Under the pieces are notes generated by a model. That model made no database searches. It was not told the DNA's origin and was given only the letters and a program-made list of their open reading frames with translations. This document shows positions 3,692-12,893 of a DNA stretch of 64,000 nt, in pieces. Source of the DNA: a virus; the IMG/VR virus record IMGVR_UViG_3300023171_000013, positions 1 to 64,000 of that record; one strand, written 5' to 3'. The translations under genes were made by a program, and so were the position numbers. The stretch's first letter is position 1; every line of letters begins with the position of its first letter.

Positions 3692-4300
3692 ATGAACAGC
3701 TTACTAGAACAACCAGTGACTTTGCGCCTCAACTCAGCGTGGCAGGTGATCGGCTTTTCCAATCCGCGCACGGCAATCATTGCCATGACAGGTGGAGAGA
3801 AAGGCCAACGCCCCGCGCTCGCTATGGACATCATCTTCGATGAGAATGGCGAGTTTGCTTCCGCCATCCCTACAGACTGGGAGCATTGGATAAAACTGCC
3901 TATTCGCGCAACGGATGCTGCCATCATGAGCAATCGCGGCCCTATCCGCCTGCCTACCGTGATTGTAAACCCTCGCTACTCTAGGATGCCAATGAAGCTG
4001 CCGCGCTTGACCAAGCAAGCCATCTTCGCCCGCGAGAAGGGGGTTTGTGGCTACTCAGGCAAGAAGCTGTCTAAAAACGAAGCTACAGTAGATCATATCT
4101 TGCCGCGTTCCCGTGGGGGTAAAGACTCATGGGAGAACCTTGTTCTCTGCGATAAGAGGATCAACTTCGATAAGGGTAGCCGGTTAAACGAAGAGATTGG
4201 GCTAAAGCTATCCAAGAAACCAAAAGCTCCTATGCCTATCCCTGCTTCTTCCACCATCACGCAGATCAACCACCCGCATTGGGCCTACTTCCTCAAGTGA
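3692..4300 (+). CDS. HNH endonuclease domain protein
   Basis: The 202-residue protein has an HNH core in its C-terminal half: CGYSGKKL near residue 118, VDHILPRSRGG near 133 and the NLVLCDKRIN stretch near 148. The N-terminal half has no recognised domain. This arrangement is common in bacterial and phage nucleases of unknown target. It opens the rightward operon after the tRNA array and overlaps the next gene slightly. It carries a GTTTAACC octamer, unlike the recently inserted HNH genes, so it is probably a resident gene. Confidence 0.75.
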   Translation: MNSLLEQPVTLRLNSAWQVIGFSNPRTAIIAMTGGEKGQRPALAMDIIFDENGEFASAIPTDWEHWIKLPIRATDAAIMSNRGPIRLPTVIVNPRYSRMPMKLPRLTKQAIFAREKGVCGYSGKKLSKNEATVDHILPRSRGGKDSWENLVLCDKRINFDKGSRLNEEIGLKLSKKPKAPMPIPASSTITQINHPHWAYFLK

Positions 4301-4917
4301 CTCCCATAAATTTCAAAAAGGTCAAGCCGTGGACAAAGAAGAAAACCAAGGAATATACCGAGGCTGATATTACGCCCATTCCTCGCAGCGATATAATCAC
4401 CATAGACCTTCCTGCTTCCGCCATTGTATTCACCGAAGATGACGGAACCCCTATGCGCGAAACCGTAGCGGTTAAACAAAGCAATATAAAGTATATCGAG
4501 TGGGACTTTAGTTTTGGCGACTTCGCAGCAGTAGACAATTTCCATATCCACAAACTACCAATAGCGGGAGCTAGAGAACTTCTACCAATTAGCATACTGA
4601 AACCTACCTCCTACACGCTTCCATATCCAAAAACAGAATCAGGCAAACAATATTACTGCATCATGGTAAAAGCCGAGAGCGATAAGCCATCGAAATCAAT
4701 TCAGGAAATCATGATTTGCGCTATTGGAAATTATAAAGTCACAGATACACCTACTCAAGCTATCCGAACTGGAAACAACGAAGCTGTATTAGATAAAGGA
4801 TCAATAATATCAGCCGCCATCGGCCACAGCTCTTTAGTATGGGAAGATCATGCACATAAAAAGATTCACTACCTAGTCCAGATTGTCCTAGAACCCAGCA
4901 AGCTCACCTATCTATGA
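4279..4917 (+). CDS. Hypothetical protein (212 aa)
   Basis: No family recognised. The only early start in frame is TTG at 4279, overlapping the preceding gene by 22 bases; the next methionine is near residue 59. The N-terminus is lysine-rich and there is no membrane segment. An ATGA overlap with the phosphatase gene downstream suggests translational coupling. Confidence 0.6.
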   Translation: MGLLPQVTPINFKKVKPWTKKKTKEYTEADITPIPRSDIITIDLPASAIVFTEDDGTPMRETVAVKQSNIKYIEWDFSFGDFAAVDNFHIHKLPIAGARELLPISILKPTSYTLPYPKTESGKQYYCIMVKAESDKPSKSIQEIMICAIGNYKVTDTPTQAIRTGNNEAVLDKGSIISAAIGHSSLVWEDHAHKKIHYLVQIVLEPSKLTYL

Positions 4918-5585
4918 ACGAACCCACCTCGCACATTATTATTGGCGACATCCACGGTTGCTTCCGCTCCTTGCAAGCCCTACTCGCCAAGCTACCCCAT
5001 GCTAACGTCAAGTTGGTAGGCGATCTATGCGACCGAGGGCCGCGCTCCGCTCAAGTCTATCAGTGGGCCATCACCAACAATATCGCCTGCGTAATGGGGA
5101 ACCATGAGCACATGCTACTTCTTGCTCACATAGCCCACCTCGACAGCGAGCAATCACCCGAGGACGAACAGAAGAAGCAAGCTGCCAAGGAATACCTTAA
5201 CCTCTGGCTTCGTAATGGAGGAACCGAATGCCTCAAGTCCTACGATCCCACTCAGAGTAAGGAATGGCACAGTGCCATCCCCAAGGCGCACATGCAGTGG
5301 ATCGGATCACTTCCCACTTACTTGCTTTACCCCTTCGATAACCTGCTCATATCTCATACCGGACACGCTTATGGTGCGGACTGCATGGAGACTGCTCTAT
5401 GGGCACACGGCTATCAGTTCCCCAAAGACAAATACTTCCGAATCCTAGGCCACTCAATAACCAAAGAACCTTTCATAACCAACACTTTCGCCAACATCGA
5501 CACCGGCTCTTTCTTAAAGACCGGCAAGATCACCGCCATAGAGTATCCTTCTATGAGAACGTGGAACCAAGCCAACATCGACTGA
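4914..5585 (+). CDS. Metallophosphoesterase / Ser-Thr protein phosphatase
   Basis: Shows the calcineurin-like metal-binding motifs in order: GDIHG (residues 10-14), GDLCDRGP (about 37-44), GNHEH (about 64-68) and SHTGH (about 148). Its 223 residues fit the lambda-phosphatase/PrpE-like group, which hydrolyses phosphate esters on proteins or nucleotides with two metal ions. The substrate is unknown. It overlaps its neighbours by ATGA and TGATG. Confidence 0.88.
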   Translation: MNEPTSHIIIGDIHGCFRSLQALLAKLPHANVKLVGDLCDRGPRSAQVYQWAITNNIACVMGNHEHMLLLAHIAHLDSEQSPEDEQKKQAAKEYLNLWLRNGGTECLKSYDPTQSKEWHSAIPKAHMQWIGSLPTYLLYPFDNLLISHTGHAYGADCMETALWAHGYQFPKDKYFRILGHSITKEPFITNTFANIDTGSFLKTGKITAIEYPSMRTWNQANID

Positions 5586-5902
5586 TGAACACGAAACCTA
5601 ATCTGCCTGAACTACTCGCAGACTACGAAAAAGCCAAAGCCCTAGCCATATCCCGTTTAACCAGCCTAGAGGAACTAACCAATCTCGACTTCCGCTCAGG
5701 CGAACTCAAATCAGTGACCCCACTCAAGCCAATGAAGCTACGTTTTATTAGGGAAATGATAGACTCGGAATATCGCAATAAGCCTGCACCCGAGTATATT
5801 GACCTACTAGTGGACGCATGGAATACCCTCCACCACCTATTTCAAGTCCACTCGGCTTACTTCTCGGCATACAAAGCAGAACAAAGAAATAACCAGCCAT
5901 GA
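5585..5902 (+). CDS. Hypothetical protein (105 aa)
   Basis: Starts at the ATG overlapping the phosphatase stop (TGATG), which fixes the start. Mostly helical and charged, with no known motif. It contains a GTTTAACC octamer read as R-L-T. Confidence 0.6.
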   Translation: MNTKPNLPELLADYEKAKALAISRLTSLEELTNLDFRSGELKSVTPLKPMKLRFIREMIDSEYRNKPAPEYIDLLVDAWNTLHHLFQVHSAYFSAYKAEQRNNQP

Positions 5903-6111
5903 ACCGATCCGAAGAGGATGCTCACGCGAGAGATGCTCAAAACGCAGTCGATGGTTTAATTGATATTATCAAAGACCTCAAAGCCGAACTAAGGGAATCG
6001 GCCGCACAACTTACAATGAGAAATGACCTTATTACGGAACTAAATGAGCGAATCCACGAGCTTGAAACTCAAGCAGCAGAAACAATCACTGCCACTATTA
6101 CAAATGAATGA
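5899..6111 (+). CDS. Small coiled-coil protein (70 aa)
   Basis: Overlaps the preceding gene by ATGA. Residues about 15-60 form a heptad-like, Glu/Leu-rich helix. Function unknown. Confidence 0.6.
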   Translation: MNRSEEDAHARDAQNAVDGLIDIIKDLKAELRESAAQLTMRNDLITELNERIHELETQAAETITATITNE

Positions 6112-6265
6112 AATGCCTTCCCCTATCCTTTGGTCTGTAAACAAACTAACCATAACAAAGCTATGCGATTCATCCTATCGTTTAACCGATGAAGAAGTGA
6201 TCGTGGCAGACTTCATCTCATTTGAACTAGCCGTCTCTTACGCCTACGACGAATTTATCTTATAA
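6104..6265 (+). CDS. Hypothetical protein (53 aa)
   Basis: ATG at 6104 overlaps the end of the previous gene. It encodes a short mixed protein ending in aromatic and acidic residues, with a GTTTAACC octamer within. No family recognised. Confidence 0.5.
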   Translation: MNEMPSPILWSVNKLTITKLCDSSYRLTDEEVIVADFISFELAVSYAYDEFIL

Positions 6266-6268
6266 AAC

Positions 6269-6661
6269 ATGAGCACTCCAAACGAACTCCGACAGACTAA
6301 AGCAGACAGCGCATTAGAAGACCGCGAACGCCGATCATACCAACGCGAATACCTATTCGCTGAATCACAAGACGCCTATGTATCGGCGAAAAAATCAAGA
6401 AACATAAATAACACCAAAATGACCACGCCCACACCTGCCGCCCTTCGCGCTGCTGAAAAACTGTTTGAGAAAACATTCGTAGGATCAACCACGTCACTTG
6501 CCCTTGCTATCGACGAGGCTACCGGACTGCCGGAGCTGATCGCTGTTCTTAAAACTCTAAGCGATGAAGTTTGGGAGCACAATGGCCAACAAACCGATCT
6601 ATGCGGCGCAATTCTTAGCGTTGCCGATGCCCGAGCTATCCTCGCTAAACACTCCGATTAA
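6269..6661 (+). CDS. Hypothetical protein (130 aa)
   Basis: ATG at 6269 gives 130 residues. A later ATG at 6419 (sequence MTTPTPAAL) is an equally plausible start, giving 80 residues. Highly charged N-terminus, helical C-terminus. Function unknown. Confidence 0.55.
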   Translation: MSTPNELRQTKADSALEDRERRSYQREYLFAESQDAYVSAKKSRNINNTKMTTPTPAALRAAEKLFEKTFVGSTTSLALAIDEATGLPELIAVLKTLSDEVWEHNGQQTDLCGAILSVADARAILAKHSD

Positions 6662-6662
6662 C

Positions 6663-7727
6663 ATGAACACCACACCCACCGTTACCGACGCGCACCGCGC
6701 TTTGGCTTCCCGTATCGCAGGAATGTTTTGCGAAGGGGGAGACACTGATGATGCTGTCGCAAAGAAACTCGCCGAGCACGACGCCGCACTGACCGCGCGA
6801 GCCGAAGCCGCAGAGGCGTTGGTGAAGGAGAAGGATAGGGGGCTTGAGTTAGCCGCCAATGAGTTCGATCTCATGGTCGAAGGACTGTTACTAACCAAGA
6901 TTTTTGAAGGCGATGAAAGTCTTCCGCATGGAGGAGACATATCAAAGCATTATCTGACTAAAATCAGGGACTCAATTCGTGCAGCACTTGCCCTCACGCC
7001 CACCAACACGGCCTCCGTGATCGCGGAGTTGCGGGATGAGCTGGCTAAGGTTAAGGCTGAATACGCAGAGGCAAAACACCTTTACATGGAGGCCGATAAA
7101 CGCGCTGAGGAGGCCGCAATCGAAGCATGCGACATAGAGGAAAAGCTCCGCCAAGAACTCGGTCAAGCGGTAGAGGAAAAGGTGAACGTGGTAATGAAGA
7201 AGGACGCCGAGATTGCGCGGCTGACGGAACAGGTTAAATGTCATGTAGCCCGAGGAATCACAATTCAGCACATCCTAAATAATCAGGAGATCGTCACCAG
7301 CACACCCGAAGAAGGCGTTCGTGAGTTAGCGCGCCGTCACCAGCATGGAGTCGGTGTCGTTGAACGCTTCGATGCTCTTCGCAAGAATGCCGAACGCCAG
7401 CGTGACGCCCTGATTCGCGAAGGCACTGAACTTTTGAAATGTGCTAACGCCGCAAAATATGTGGCCAGCAAGATGCCCGACCAAGAATCTACCGATGTTA
7501 TCGAACTGCGAATTGAAAATTGGTTAGCCGCAGTCTCCGGCGCGTCCTCGTCGGCTGAAACCCTGCACAAAGATACGCTCCGTTTGGATTTCGTGCGCAG
7601 GAAATACGCGAACGCTATTCACTATTGCTGCCGTATCGACGGCGATGACTGGAATAACGACTTTTACGGAACGCTTGACCAAGCCATTGAGAGAGACGCA
7701 GCCCGCCAGCCAAAGGAGCAGCCGTGA
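6663..7727 (+). CDS. Large coiled-coil protein (354 aa)
   Basis: ATG at 6663 follows the previous stop by one base; the frame is open further upstream but that part overlaps a gene. Long Ala/Glu/Lys-rich helices at about residues 30-60 and 120-190 suggest coiled coils. The last 40 residues (LRLDFVRRKY...DDWNNDFYGTLDQAI) look like a small globular tail seen at the ends of other phage accessory proteins. Role unknown. Confidence 0.65.
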   Translation: MNTTPTVTDAHRALASRIAGMFCEGGDTDDAVAKKLAEHDAALTARAEAAEALVKEKDRGLELAANEFDLMVEGLLLTKIFEGDESLPHGGDISKHYLTKIRDSIRAALALTPTNTASVIAELRDELAKVKAEYAEAKHLYMEADKRAEEAAIEACDIEEKLRQELGQAVEEKVNVVMKKDAEIARLTEQVKCHVARGITIQHILNNQEIVTSTPEEGVRELARRHQHGVGVVERFDALRKNAERQRDALIREGTELLKCANAAKYVASKMPDQESTDVIELRIENWLAAVSGASSSAETLHKDTLRLDFVRRKYANAIHYCCRIDGDDWNNDFYGTLDQAIERDAARQPKEQP

Positions 7728-7746
7728 GCAGCGGCACAACTAAGCC

Positions 7747-7968
7747 ATGACCCAGCAATTCAACCACCCGGTGTGCCTCCACGTTATCCCAACAGGAAAA
7801 GACCAGATCATCCACCTAGCCCATAGCTCCTGTCACTGTGAACCTAAACAGGACGGAGATAACCGACTCTTCGCCCACCAAACCCAAGACCGTTTAACCG
7901 AAGTCATAGAACAAGCAGGGATACGTGATCCTGATGTTCACTGGATAACCGTAGCAGAACCCCTATAA
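7747..7968 (+). CDS. Hypothetical protein (73 aa)
   Basis: Last gene of the operon, followed at once by a strong terminator. It has a CHCEP motif and several histidines, so metal binding is possible but unproven. Contains a GTTTAACC octamer. Confidence 0.6.
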   Translation: MTQQFNHPVCLHVIPTGKDQIIHLAHSSCHCEPKQDGDNRLFAHQTQDRLTEVIEQAGIRDPDVHWITVAEPL

Positions 7969-7972
7969 CATA

Positions 7973-8001
7973 AGCCTCCCTTTCGGGAGGCTATTTTTTT
8001 T
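7973..8001 (+). terminator. Intrinsic terminator
   Basis: AGCCTCCC pairs with GGGAGGCT around TTTC, followed by a run of eight T. It ends the rightward operon and also separates it from the convergent homing genes. Confidence 0.92.
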
Positions 8002-8002
8002 C

Positions 8003-8290
8003 CTACTCACGGCACCCGGCATTCACATACACTGGCTCATACACCTGCACCAATGGTTTTGGAACAGGCTCATCCCTGTATCGGAAGTAGAACCCATAAG
8101 CCCTCACGTTGTTCCGGCACGCAGTAGCCACGTTTCCTGCCCGTTCTAGGCCACCATTGGCCCTAGCCCATGCCTTCGTGCTCTCCCACTCCTCCCCAGC
8201 CCCATACATATCCCTAGAAACCACTATGGCTTTCTTCTTCCGATCCCACTCGCGGCTCACCGCATCCTGATTCTTGAATGACCTAGGCAT
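8003..8290 (-). CDS. NUMOD1-like DNA-binding protein (95 aa)
   Basis: The start at 8290 is set by a perfect AAGGAGG eight bases upstream; a longer frame exists but is not needed. The pattern WESTKAWARANGG...GNVATACRNN...YGFYFRYRD matches the NUMOD1 repeat of modular homing endonucleases, which binds DNA. No nuclease domain is present, so it is either a free DNA-binding module or the separated tail of a homing gene. Confidence 0.65.
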   Translation of the reverse strand: MPRSFKNQDAVSREWDRKKKAIVVSRDMYGAGEEWESTKAWARANGGLERAGNVATACRNNVRAYGFYFRYRDEPVPKPLVQVYEPVYVNAGCRE

Positions 8291-8459
8291 TGGTATCCTC
8301 CTTCCCTTGCAGAACACCGCGCTTATCCAGACTACCGAGATGAACAGACCACTTGCAGTTGTATGCTCCATACTGTTTTCCGACCCAAAGGCCGCGAGGC
8401 AGTAGAAATCTCACCGCGAGTTTAGCCAGCTTGATACGAACGAGTCTGATTAGTTTCAT
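8283..8459 (-). CDS. Small basic protein (58 aa)
   Basis: The ATG at 8459 is preceded by AGGTGA, and the stop overlaps the next start (ATGCCTAG). The N-terminus (MKLIRLVRIKLAKLAV) is an amphipathic basic helix. Its coding for a real protein is supported by the coupling and by the upstream element at 8504-8518. Confidence 0.55.
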   Translation of the reverse strand: MKLIRLVRIKLAKLAVRFLLPRGLWVGKQYGAYNCKWSVHLGSLDKRGVLQGKEDTNA

Positions 8460-8503
8460 TTCACCTATACCTCAACTCCATTACTCCGACCGATCAAGCA
8501 AGT

Positions 8504-8518
8504 AAGGCGACTCCCTTC
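8504..8518 (-). promoter_or_regulatory. Upstream element (CTTACTTGCTTGA form)
   Basis: On the minus strand this reads GCCTTACTTGCTTGA, a variant of the GCTTACTTNCTTGC element, 45 bases before the 8459 start. Confidence 0.45.
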
Positions 8519-8537
8519 AGTCGCGTTCCATGAAATG

Positions 8538-8549
8538 ACTTACGTAAGT
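8538..8549. promoter_or_regulatory. 12-bp palindrome ACTTACGTAAGT
   Basis: Perfect palindrome in the intergenic region; TTACGTAAGT recurs at 8623-8632, and TTACGTAAG occurs again inside the GIY-YIG gene near 9510. Could be an operator or the homing site of the adjacent nuclease. Confidence 0.35.
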
Positions 8550-8638
8550 CCGAAAAATTTCCAGCCGGTGAGCAATGTTCATTTTTACCTAGCATAGCCT
8601 ATATCGCATATAATTTACTTAATTACGTAAGTGTATGT

Positions 8639-9586
8639 TTAACCGGCATCGGGCAATCGCCATCCACGATAAGACATAACGTTGTGCCCACCAGAACGCT
8701 TTCTTCCTATCATCTTATAGAACATACTCTTATCTCCACCAATCCACCACATTGCCTCATACCGAGACTCAAACTTAACTGTATCTCCATCGGGCGATAT
8801 AAGAGTAATAGGAATTTTAGGATTAGGCGTGCCCTTAATCTTCGGAGCCTTTTGCGGTAACGGTGCCTTATTGCACAAACAGTTCTCCTCGGTCTGTGAC
8901 CATCCCTTGCTCTGATGCTTCGCATCCCGCTCCATCCTCGCCAGATCAGCCGGACATCCCATAACGGATCGAAAAATTTTCCTAGACACATACGAGTATC
9001 GCTTACCCTCCGGTGAATAAACCACATGCCTAGGCGTAGATTCCAAAGCCCATCCTCCCGCATGAAGGTCTCGCCCACTGATAACCGCATAAACCTCCTT
9101 TACCCACAGCCCTTTCTCCTTGGCGAAATTTACGCGGCTCACTACCTCCACAACTTCCAATCCATCAGGAGATACTAAGCGAGCATGTTTAACCCTTGCC
9201 GCCCACCACGACTTAAAAGCCTCCTTATGTTCCGCGTTAGGCCCACCAAACCCTGTCGTGAACACATTGTAGCCCACAGATGGATTACAACTGTCTAGCT
9301 CCTGAATCCAGAACGTCTCCCTATCCCTGACGCTACTCTTAACACATGTCTCCACAATGGCCCACTCCCAGTAGCCAATTTCAAAAACCTTAGCGTCCGA
9401 CGCTATCCCCACCGACTTATGGTATCCACCTTTTATACCGTGAAAATGAAACCTAAGCCTACGCTTCAAATCAGTTGTCCCACCAACATACAACTTACCA
9501 TTTGCCGAATTACGTAAGCAGTAAACAGCACAAATCCCCTTGGCGGGAAACGACTTACTATTAAAACCAGTAAATAAAAATTTCAT
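8639..9586 (-). CDS. GIY-YIG homing endonuclease with NUMOD repeats
   Basis: The N-terminus has the GIY-YIG signature (GICAVYCLRN...KLYVGGTTDLKRRLRFH), which cuts DNA with one metal ion. Two C-terminal blocks, LVSPDGLEVVEV...GWAL and LISPDGDTVKF...GWRL, are NUMOD1-like DNA-binding repeats. An alternative GTG start lies at 9598. Typical free-standing homing gene. Unlike the HNH insertions, it contains two GTTTAACC octamers, one forming its stop codon. Confidence 0.85.
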   Translation of the reverse strand: MKFLFTGFNSKSFPAKGICAVYCLRNSANGKLYVGGTTDLKRRLRFHFHGIKGGYHKSVGIASDAKVFEIGYWEWAIVETCVKSSVRDRETFWIQELDSCNPSVGYNVFTTGFGGPNAEHKEAFKSWWAARVKHARLVSPDGLEVVEVVSRVNFAKEKGLWVKEVYAVISGRDLHAGGWALESTPRHVVYSPEGKRYSYVSRKIFRSVMGCPADLARMERDAKHQSKGWSQTEENCLCNKAPLPQKAPKIKGTPNPKIPITLISPDGDTVKFESRYEAMWWIGGDKSMFYKMIGRKRSGGHNVMSYRGWRLPDAG

Positions 9587-9598
9587 ATACCCCACCAC

Positions 9599-10555
9599 TC
9601 AAAGGCATAGGGGGTCTAAATCAAGATAATTATTTATAGGTAGTGGGCATGTTTGTGAGAGAGGGGATTGGGCAAGGGGGCGTTGTGATAAGACGGGGGG
9701 CAACTAGCGGCGGTGGTTGATGGGGTGGTGGGGTCTGCATGCCTGATGCTTGCGCCTTCCCTGCGTGCTACACGAGCCTTCGCCCATCCCCATCGGTCGG
9801 AGTAGACCTAATCCCTATTGTGCGATGCACTTACACTAGGCAACGCGAGCGGAGCGCATGTGCATCTATGGGAGGAGAACCGAGTCTTTTTTACAAAGAT
9901 TAGGCTAGGCTAACATTGTTAGGAATGGCTAATGGTAGATAGACAGGTCTGTATAGTATCAAAGACCCCTTGCCATAGTTCGTTTCCCGTTACGCCCTAT
10001 TTCGTTTAACCGCTCCGCTTGCCTTGCTTTGGATTGCATTGGACTAGCTCGCTCCGCTCGCCGCTTAGTTTGTTTTCTCCTCTATGGTTAGAGGCTATCG
10101 GCTACCTGATGACTTCGCTTATCTGTCTGTGCTGTCTTCTGTCTCTCGTATTCGTTCTACTGTTCTTTGAGTCCTTGGATAGCCGCGGACCGGTCACGAC
10201 TTAACCCGATCAATCCCCATCAATCCTCCCTCTCTTTGCTCCTTCCAGATCATTTCAAGGCCTATTCCTTCCCATTCTCCCGCATAATCCCCCGTCTCAG
10301 CAGGATACAGCACGCTACAGACGCCTTCCGGCTCCCTATTTCCGGTCATTTCAGGCTTTAGCGCGCCGATAATCAATCCCAAGCCGCCCATCCCTTTCCT
10401 TGTTTTCGCCTTACTTTGTGGTAAAATACTTTATAGTTTAACGCGTTAATATCTCACAATTTAAATACGCATCTAAAAATAATTGGAGTATGAGCTTGAC
10501 CATAATATTCCAATATTACACCTAAGAACTCCGCTAGCTCCCTACTCTCTCACCT
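9599..10555. other. 957-bp non-coding divergent region
   Basis: No convincing gene. The left part is G-rich on the + strand, the right part pyrimidine-rich. A 12-bp inverted repeat, GCGAGCGGAGCG at 9845-9856 and its complement at 10050-10061, encloses about 190 bases with an AT-rich stretch near 9885-9960. A GTTTAACC octamer lies at 10004. Candidate replication origin or control region. Confidence 0.5.
10496..10518 (+). promoter_or_regulatory. Putative promoter/operator before the early operon
   Basis: A TTGACC hexamer (10496-10501) is followed by the perfect palindrome TAATATTCCAATATTA (10503-10518). This looks like a -35 box next to an operator, about 40 bases before the first start codon at 10556. 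No clear -10 box at standard spacing. Confidence 0.4.
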
Positions 10556-10735
10556 ATGAACACCACCGAAAACCACACCGTGAAAACTATTCCCGCTTAT
10601 CTTAAATATGAATCAGACTGCGCCACTGCCGAGCGTGAAATCGCCTCCCGTGAAGTCATCGAGGATGAATTTACCCCACTCACGGAAGACGCCGAGAAGA
10701 CCATTGTTTTAATCGTCGCTTCCCTTTCCCGCTAA
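10556..10735 (+). CDS. Small protein (59 aa), first gene of operon
   Basis: ATG at 10556 to TAA at 10735. Acidic C-terminal half; no family recognised. It lies directly downstream of the palindrome and 24 bases before the ATPase gene. Confidence 0.55.
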   Translation: MNTTENHTVKTIPAYLKYESDCATAEREIASREVIEDEFTPLTEDAEKTIVLIVASLSR

Positions 10736-10759
10736 CAACAACCACAAATCAGCCACCAC

Positions 10760-11845
10760 ATGAACGAAGAACTCAACAAAGCCATTGCAGACATTGCCTT
10801 AAACGCAGTCCGAGCCGGATTGACCGACGGAAAAATCAAGATCAACTTCCCCGCTTCCGCTATTCGTGACCTCGTAAAGAACGAAGCCCCCGCCATCGCC
10901 AAGAGCGAAGCCGAGAAGGCCGTTGCCTCCGTCAACAAGGCACTTGAAGCCGTCAAAATTGACCTTCAAGCCCTTCACCTCACCCACGCCGAACGGATTG
11001 CCAACCTTGAGAAAGCCGCCCCTCAGTCCGCTTGCCAAGAAGTTAAGATTATCACCCAGCAGAAGACCAAGAAACTTGAAGGGCTTTTCCACGCCCAGTT
11101 TTCCGAAGTGGTTAAACGTTTGCAGGTAAATGCCCAGATCAAGCGCGGGGTTTGGCTCCATGGCGCAGCCGGAGGCGGCAAGACCACCCTTGCGATTCAA
11201 GCCGCCGAAGCTCTGGACGTTAAGTTTGTGCCCATCTTTGGTTCCCCCACCCTCACCGATACGAAGCTCCTTGGCTACACGAACGCAGGCAATGGTGAGT
11301 TCGTTAAAGGTTCTATCTATGACGCCTATGCCTGCCCCGAAGCCCACGAACGCGGCGCATTGCTCTTTATTGACGAGGCAGACGCAGGGGAATTCATGCT
11401 GGTTTTGAACGCCCTACTTGCCAACGACTACTACCGATTTAGCAATGGCGAGGTTTTACATCGGCCCAAGCGTTTCTACATCCTCGCAGCCGCCAACACC
11501 CTCGGCACTGGCTCCCAGAATGGCTACCGCCGCGCGACTTTGGACTTTGCCAGCCGCGACCGCTTCACCCCTTACCAGTTGAACTACGACGAAGCCCTTG
11601 AAACCAAGGTTGCAGGCAATCCAGAGGTAAGTAAATGGGTTTTCAAAGCCCGCAAATGGATTTCCGAGCACATCCAAGGCGGCAGCCTCACCCCACGCAC
11701 CCACTTTGCCGTAGCAGCCTACCACGCCGCAGGCATTGCAGGCGCCGACGCAGAAGCGATTGCCCCCACGCTATCGCCTGACAACTGGAAAGCCCTAAAA
11801 TCGGCCTGCCCAGCCTTCCCCGCACTAGCCGCCGCAAGAGCTTAA
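10760..11845 (+). CDS. MoxR-like AAA+ ATPase
   Basis: After about 125 helical residues it has Walker A GAAGGGKT (135-142), Walker B LLFIDEAD (201-208), a sensor-1 AAANT (243-247) and a candidate arginine finger in RRATLDFASRDRF. This is the MoxR/AAA_5 pattern. Such ATPases usually act as chaperones that work with a von Willebrand A partner; the next gene is a candidate partner. It starts without a Shine-Dalgarno sequence. An octamer copy lies at 11110. Confidence 0.85.
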   Translation: MNEELNKAIADIALNAVRAGLTDGKIKINFPASAIRDLVKNEAPAIAKSEAEKAVASVNKALEAVKIDLQALHLTHAERIANLEKAAPQSACQEVKIITQQKTKKLEGLFHAQFSEVVKRLQVNAQIKRGVWLHGAAGGGKTTLAIQAAEALDVKFVPIFGSPTLTDTKLLGYTNAGNGEFVKGSIYDAYACPEAHERGALLFIDEADAGEFMLVLNALLANDYYRFSNGEVLHRPKRFYILAAANTLGTGSQNGYRRATLDFASRDRFTPYQLNYDEALETKVAGNPEVSKWVFKARKWISEHIQGGSLTPRTHFAVAAYHAAGIAGADAEAIAPTLSPDNWKALKSACPAFPALAAARA

Positions 11846-11849
11846 TCCC

Positions 11850-12875
11850 ATGTCCGCTAAACTACCAGATGGGTGCATTGAGCCGCTAGACTTCCTGCAC
11901 GACGTTGCCGCCCCGTGGCGCACCCACGAAAAGCGCATGGCACTTGCTAAAGCTCAAGGCTCAGGCAACCCAACGCAGGCTTGCGCCAATTGGGAAATAT
12001 ACGCCGACAATAACCCTCCCCACCCTTGCAACCTCATCCTATTGCCTGACCTTGCCACCGCTTGCTCTGTTTTCATGCAAGGCAATGGCAAAGCATATGG
12101 AGGAGGATTTACCTATAACGCCGAGGAGGTTATTGCCCACGTCACCGGCCAGAAATGCCACATCAATCCCGACTTACTCACCCGCATCACCGCATTATCT
12201 GACCGTTTAGCCGATGCTGTCCGAGAGATGCAGCCCACCCTTGCAGCAACCCCTAAGCACTACCGCGCAGAGATGGGAGATATTTGGGACGCGGGATTGA
12301 TTGCAGAAGGAGACGAACGCCCTTGCTTTGCGCCTCGCTTCGACGGACCAGAGCCAAGCAAGGGACAAGGAAACGGAGCCTACCGAATCCTTATCAACAC
12401 CGATACTAGCTTTGGGCGCTCCGACTCTGAAAATCTCGCAACCACGCTTTGCCTTTGCAATGTCCTCTCTCACTTTGGCCCAGTTGAGATTTGGACGCAG
12501 CAAGGCTGGCTATCGTCAAATAACACAAACCCCACCTCTCGCTCATCTGGTATTGTTTGTTTTCGAGTCGGCGAACTGGGATCAATCAACCCGTCAGCCC
12601 TCGCGTTTTGGCTTGGCTCCCCATTCCGCGACAGTGTTTTTTCCTATGTCATCAGCCGCCAGCTAGGACGCTCAACATCAGGTTGCAGCCAGTCCCCCGC
12701 AGTCCCTTGCGACTGGTTTAGCTCTAACGCCACCGGAGCCAAGCAGCCCAGCGGAGAAGAGGCTTTGAAAGACCCCAACAGCCCCGCAGGAAAGGCAGAA
12801 CTCAAAAACCTCGCAGCCTACCTTGTCACCGTCTGCGAGGGGATCATCTACCCCGCCGCCACCGAAAACGTTTAA
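11850..12875 (+). CDS. VWA-like partner of the MoxR ATPase (341 aa)
   Basis: Begins four bases after the ATPase gene. Residues 178-195 read YRILINTDTSFGRSDSEN, resembling the first strand and metal-site loop (DxSxS) of a von Willebrand A fold, followed by a helix and the strand GPVEIWTQQ. The fit to the metal site is imperfect, so this is an inference from motif and position. The stop codon lies in a GTTTAACC octamer. Confidence 0.5.
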   Translation: MSAKLPDGCIEPLDFLHDVAAPWRTHEKRMALAKAQGSGNPTQACANWEIYADNNPPHPCNLILLPDLATACSVFMQGNGKAYGGGFTYNAEEVIAHVTGQKCHINPDLLTRITALSDRLADAVREMQPTLAATPKHYRAEMGDIWDAGLIAEGDERPCFAPRFDGPEPSKGQGNGAYRILINTDTSFGRSDSENLATTLCLCNVLSHFGPVEIWTQQGWLSSNNTNPTSRSSGIVCFRVGELGSINPSALAFWLGSPFRDSVFSYVISRQLGRSTSGCSQSPAVPCDWFSSNATGAKQPSGEEALKDPNSPAGKAELKNLAAYLVTVCEGIIYPAATENV

Positions 12876-12893
12876 CCGAATCCATATATCATC

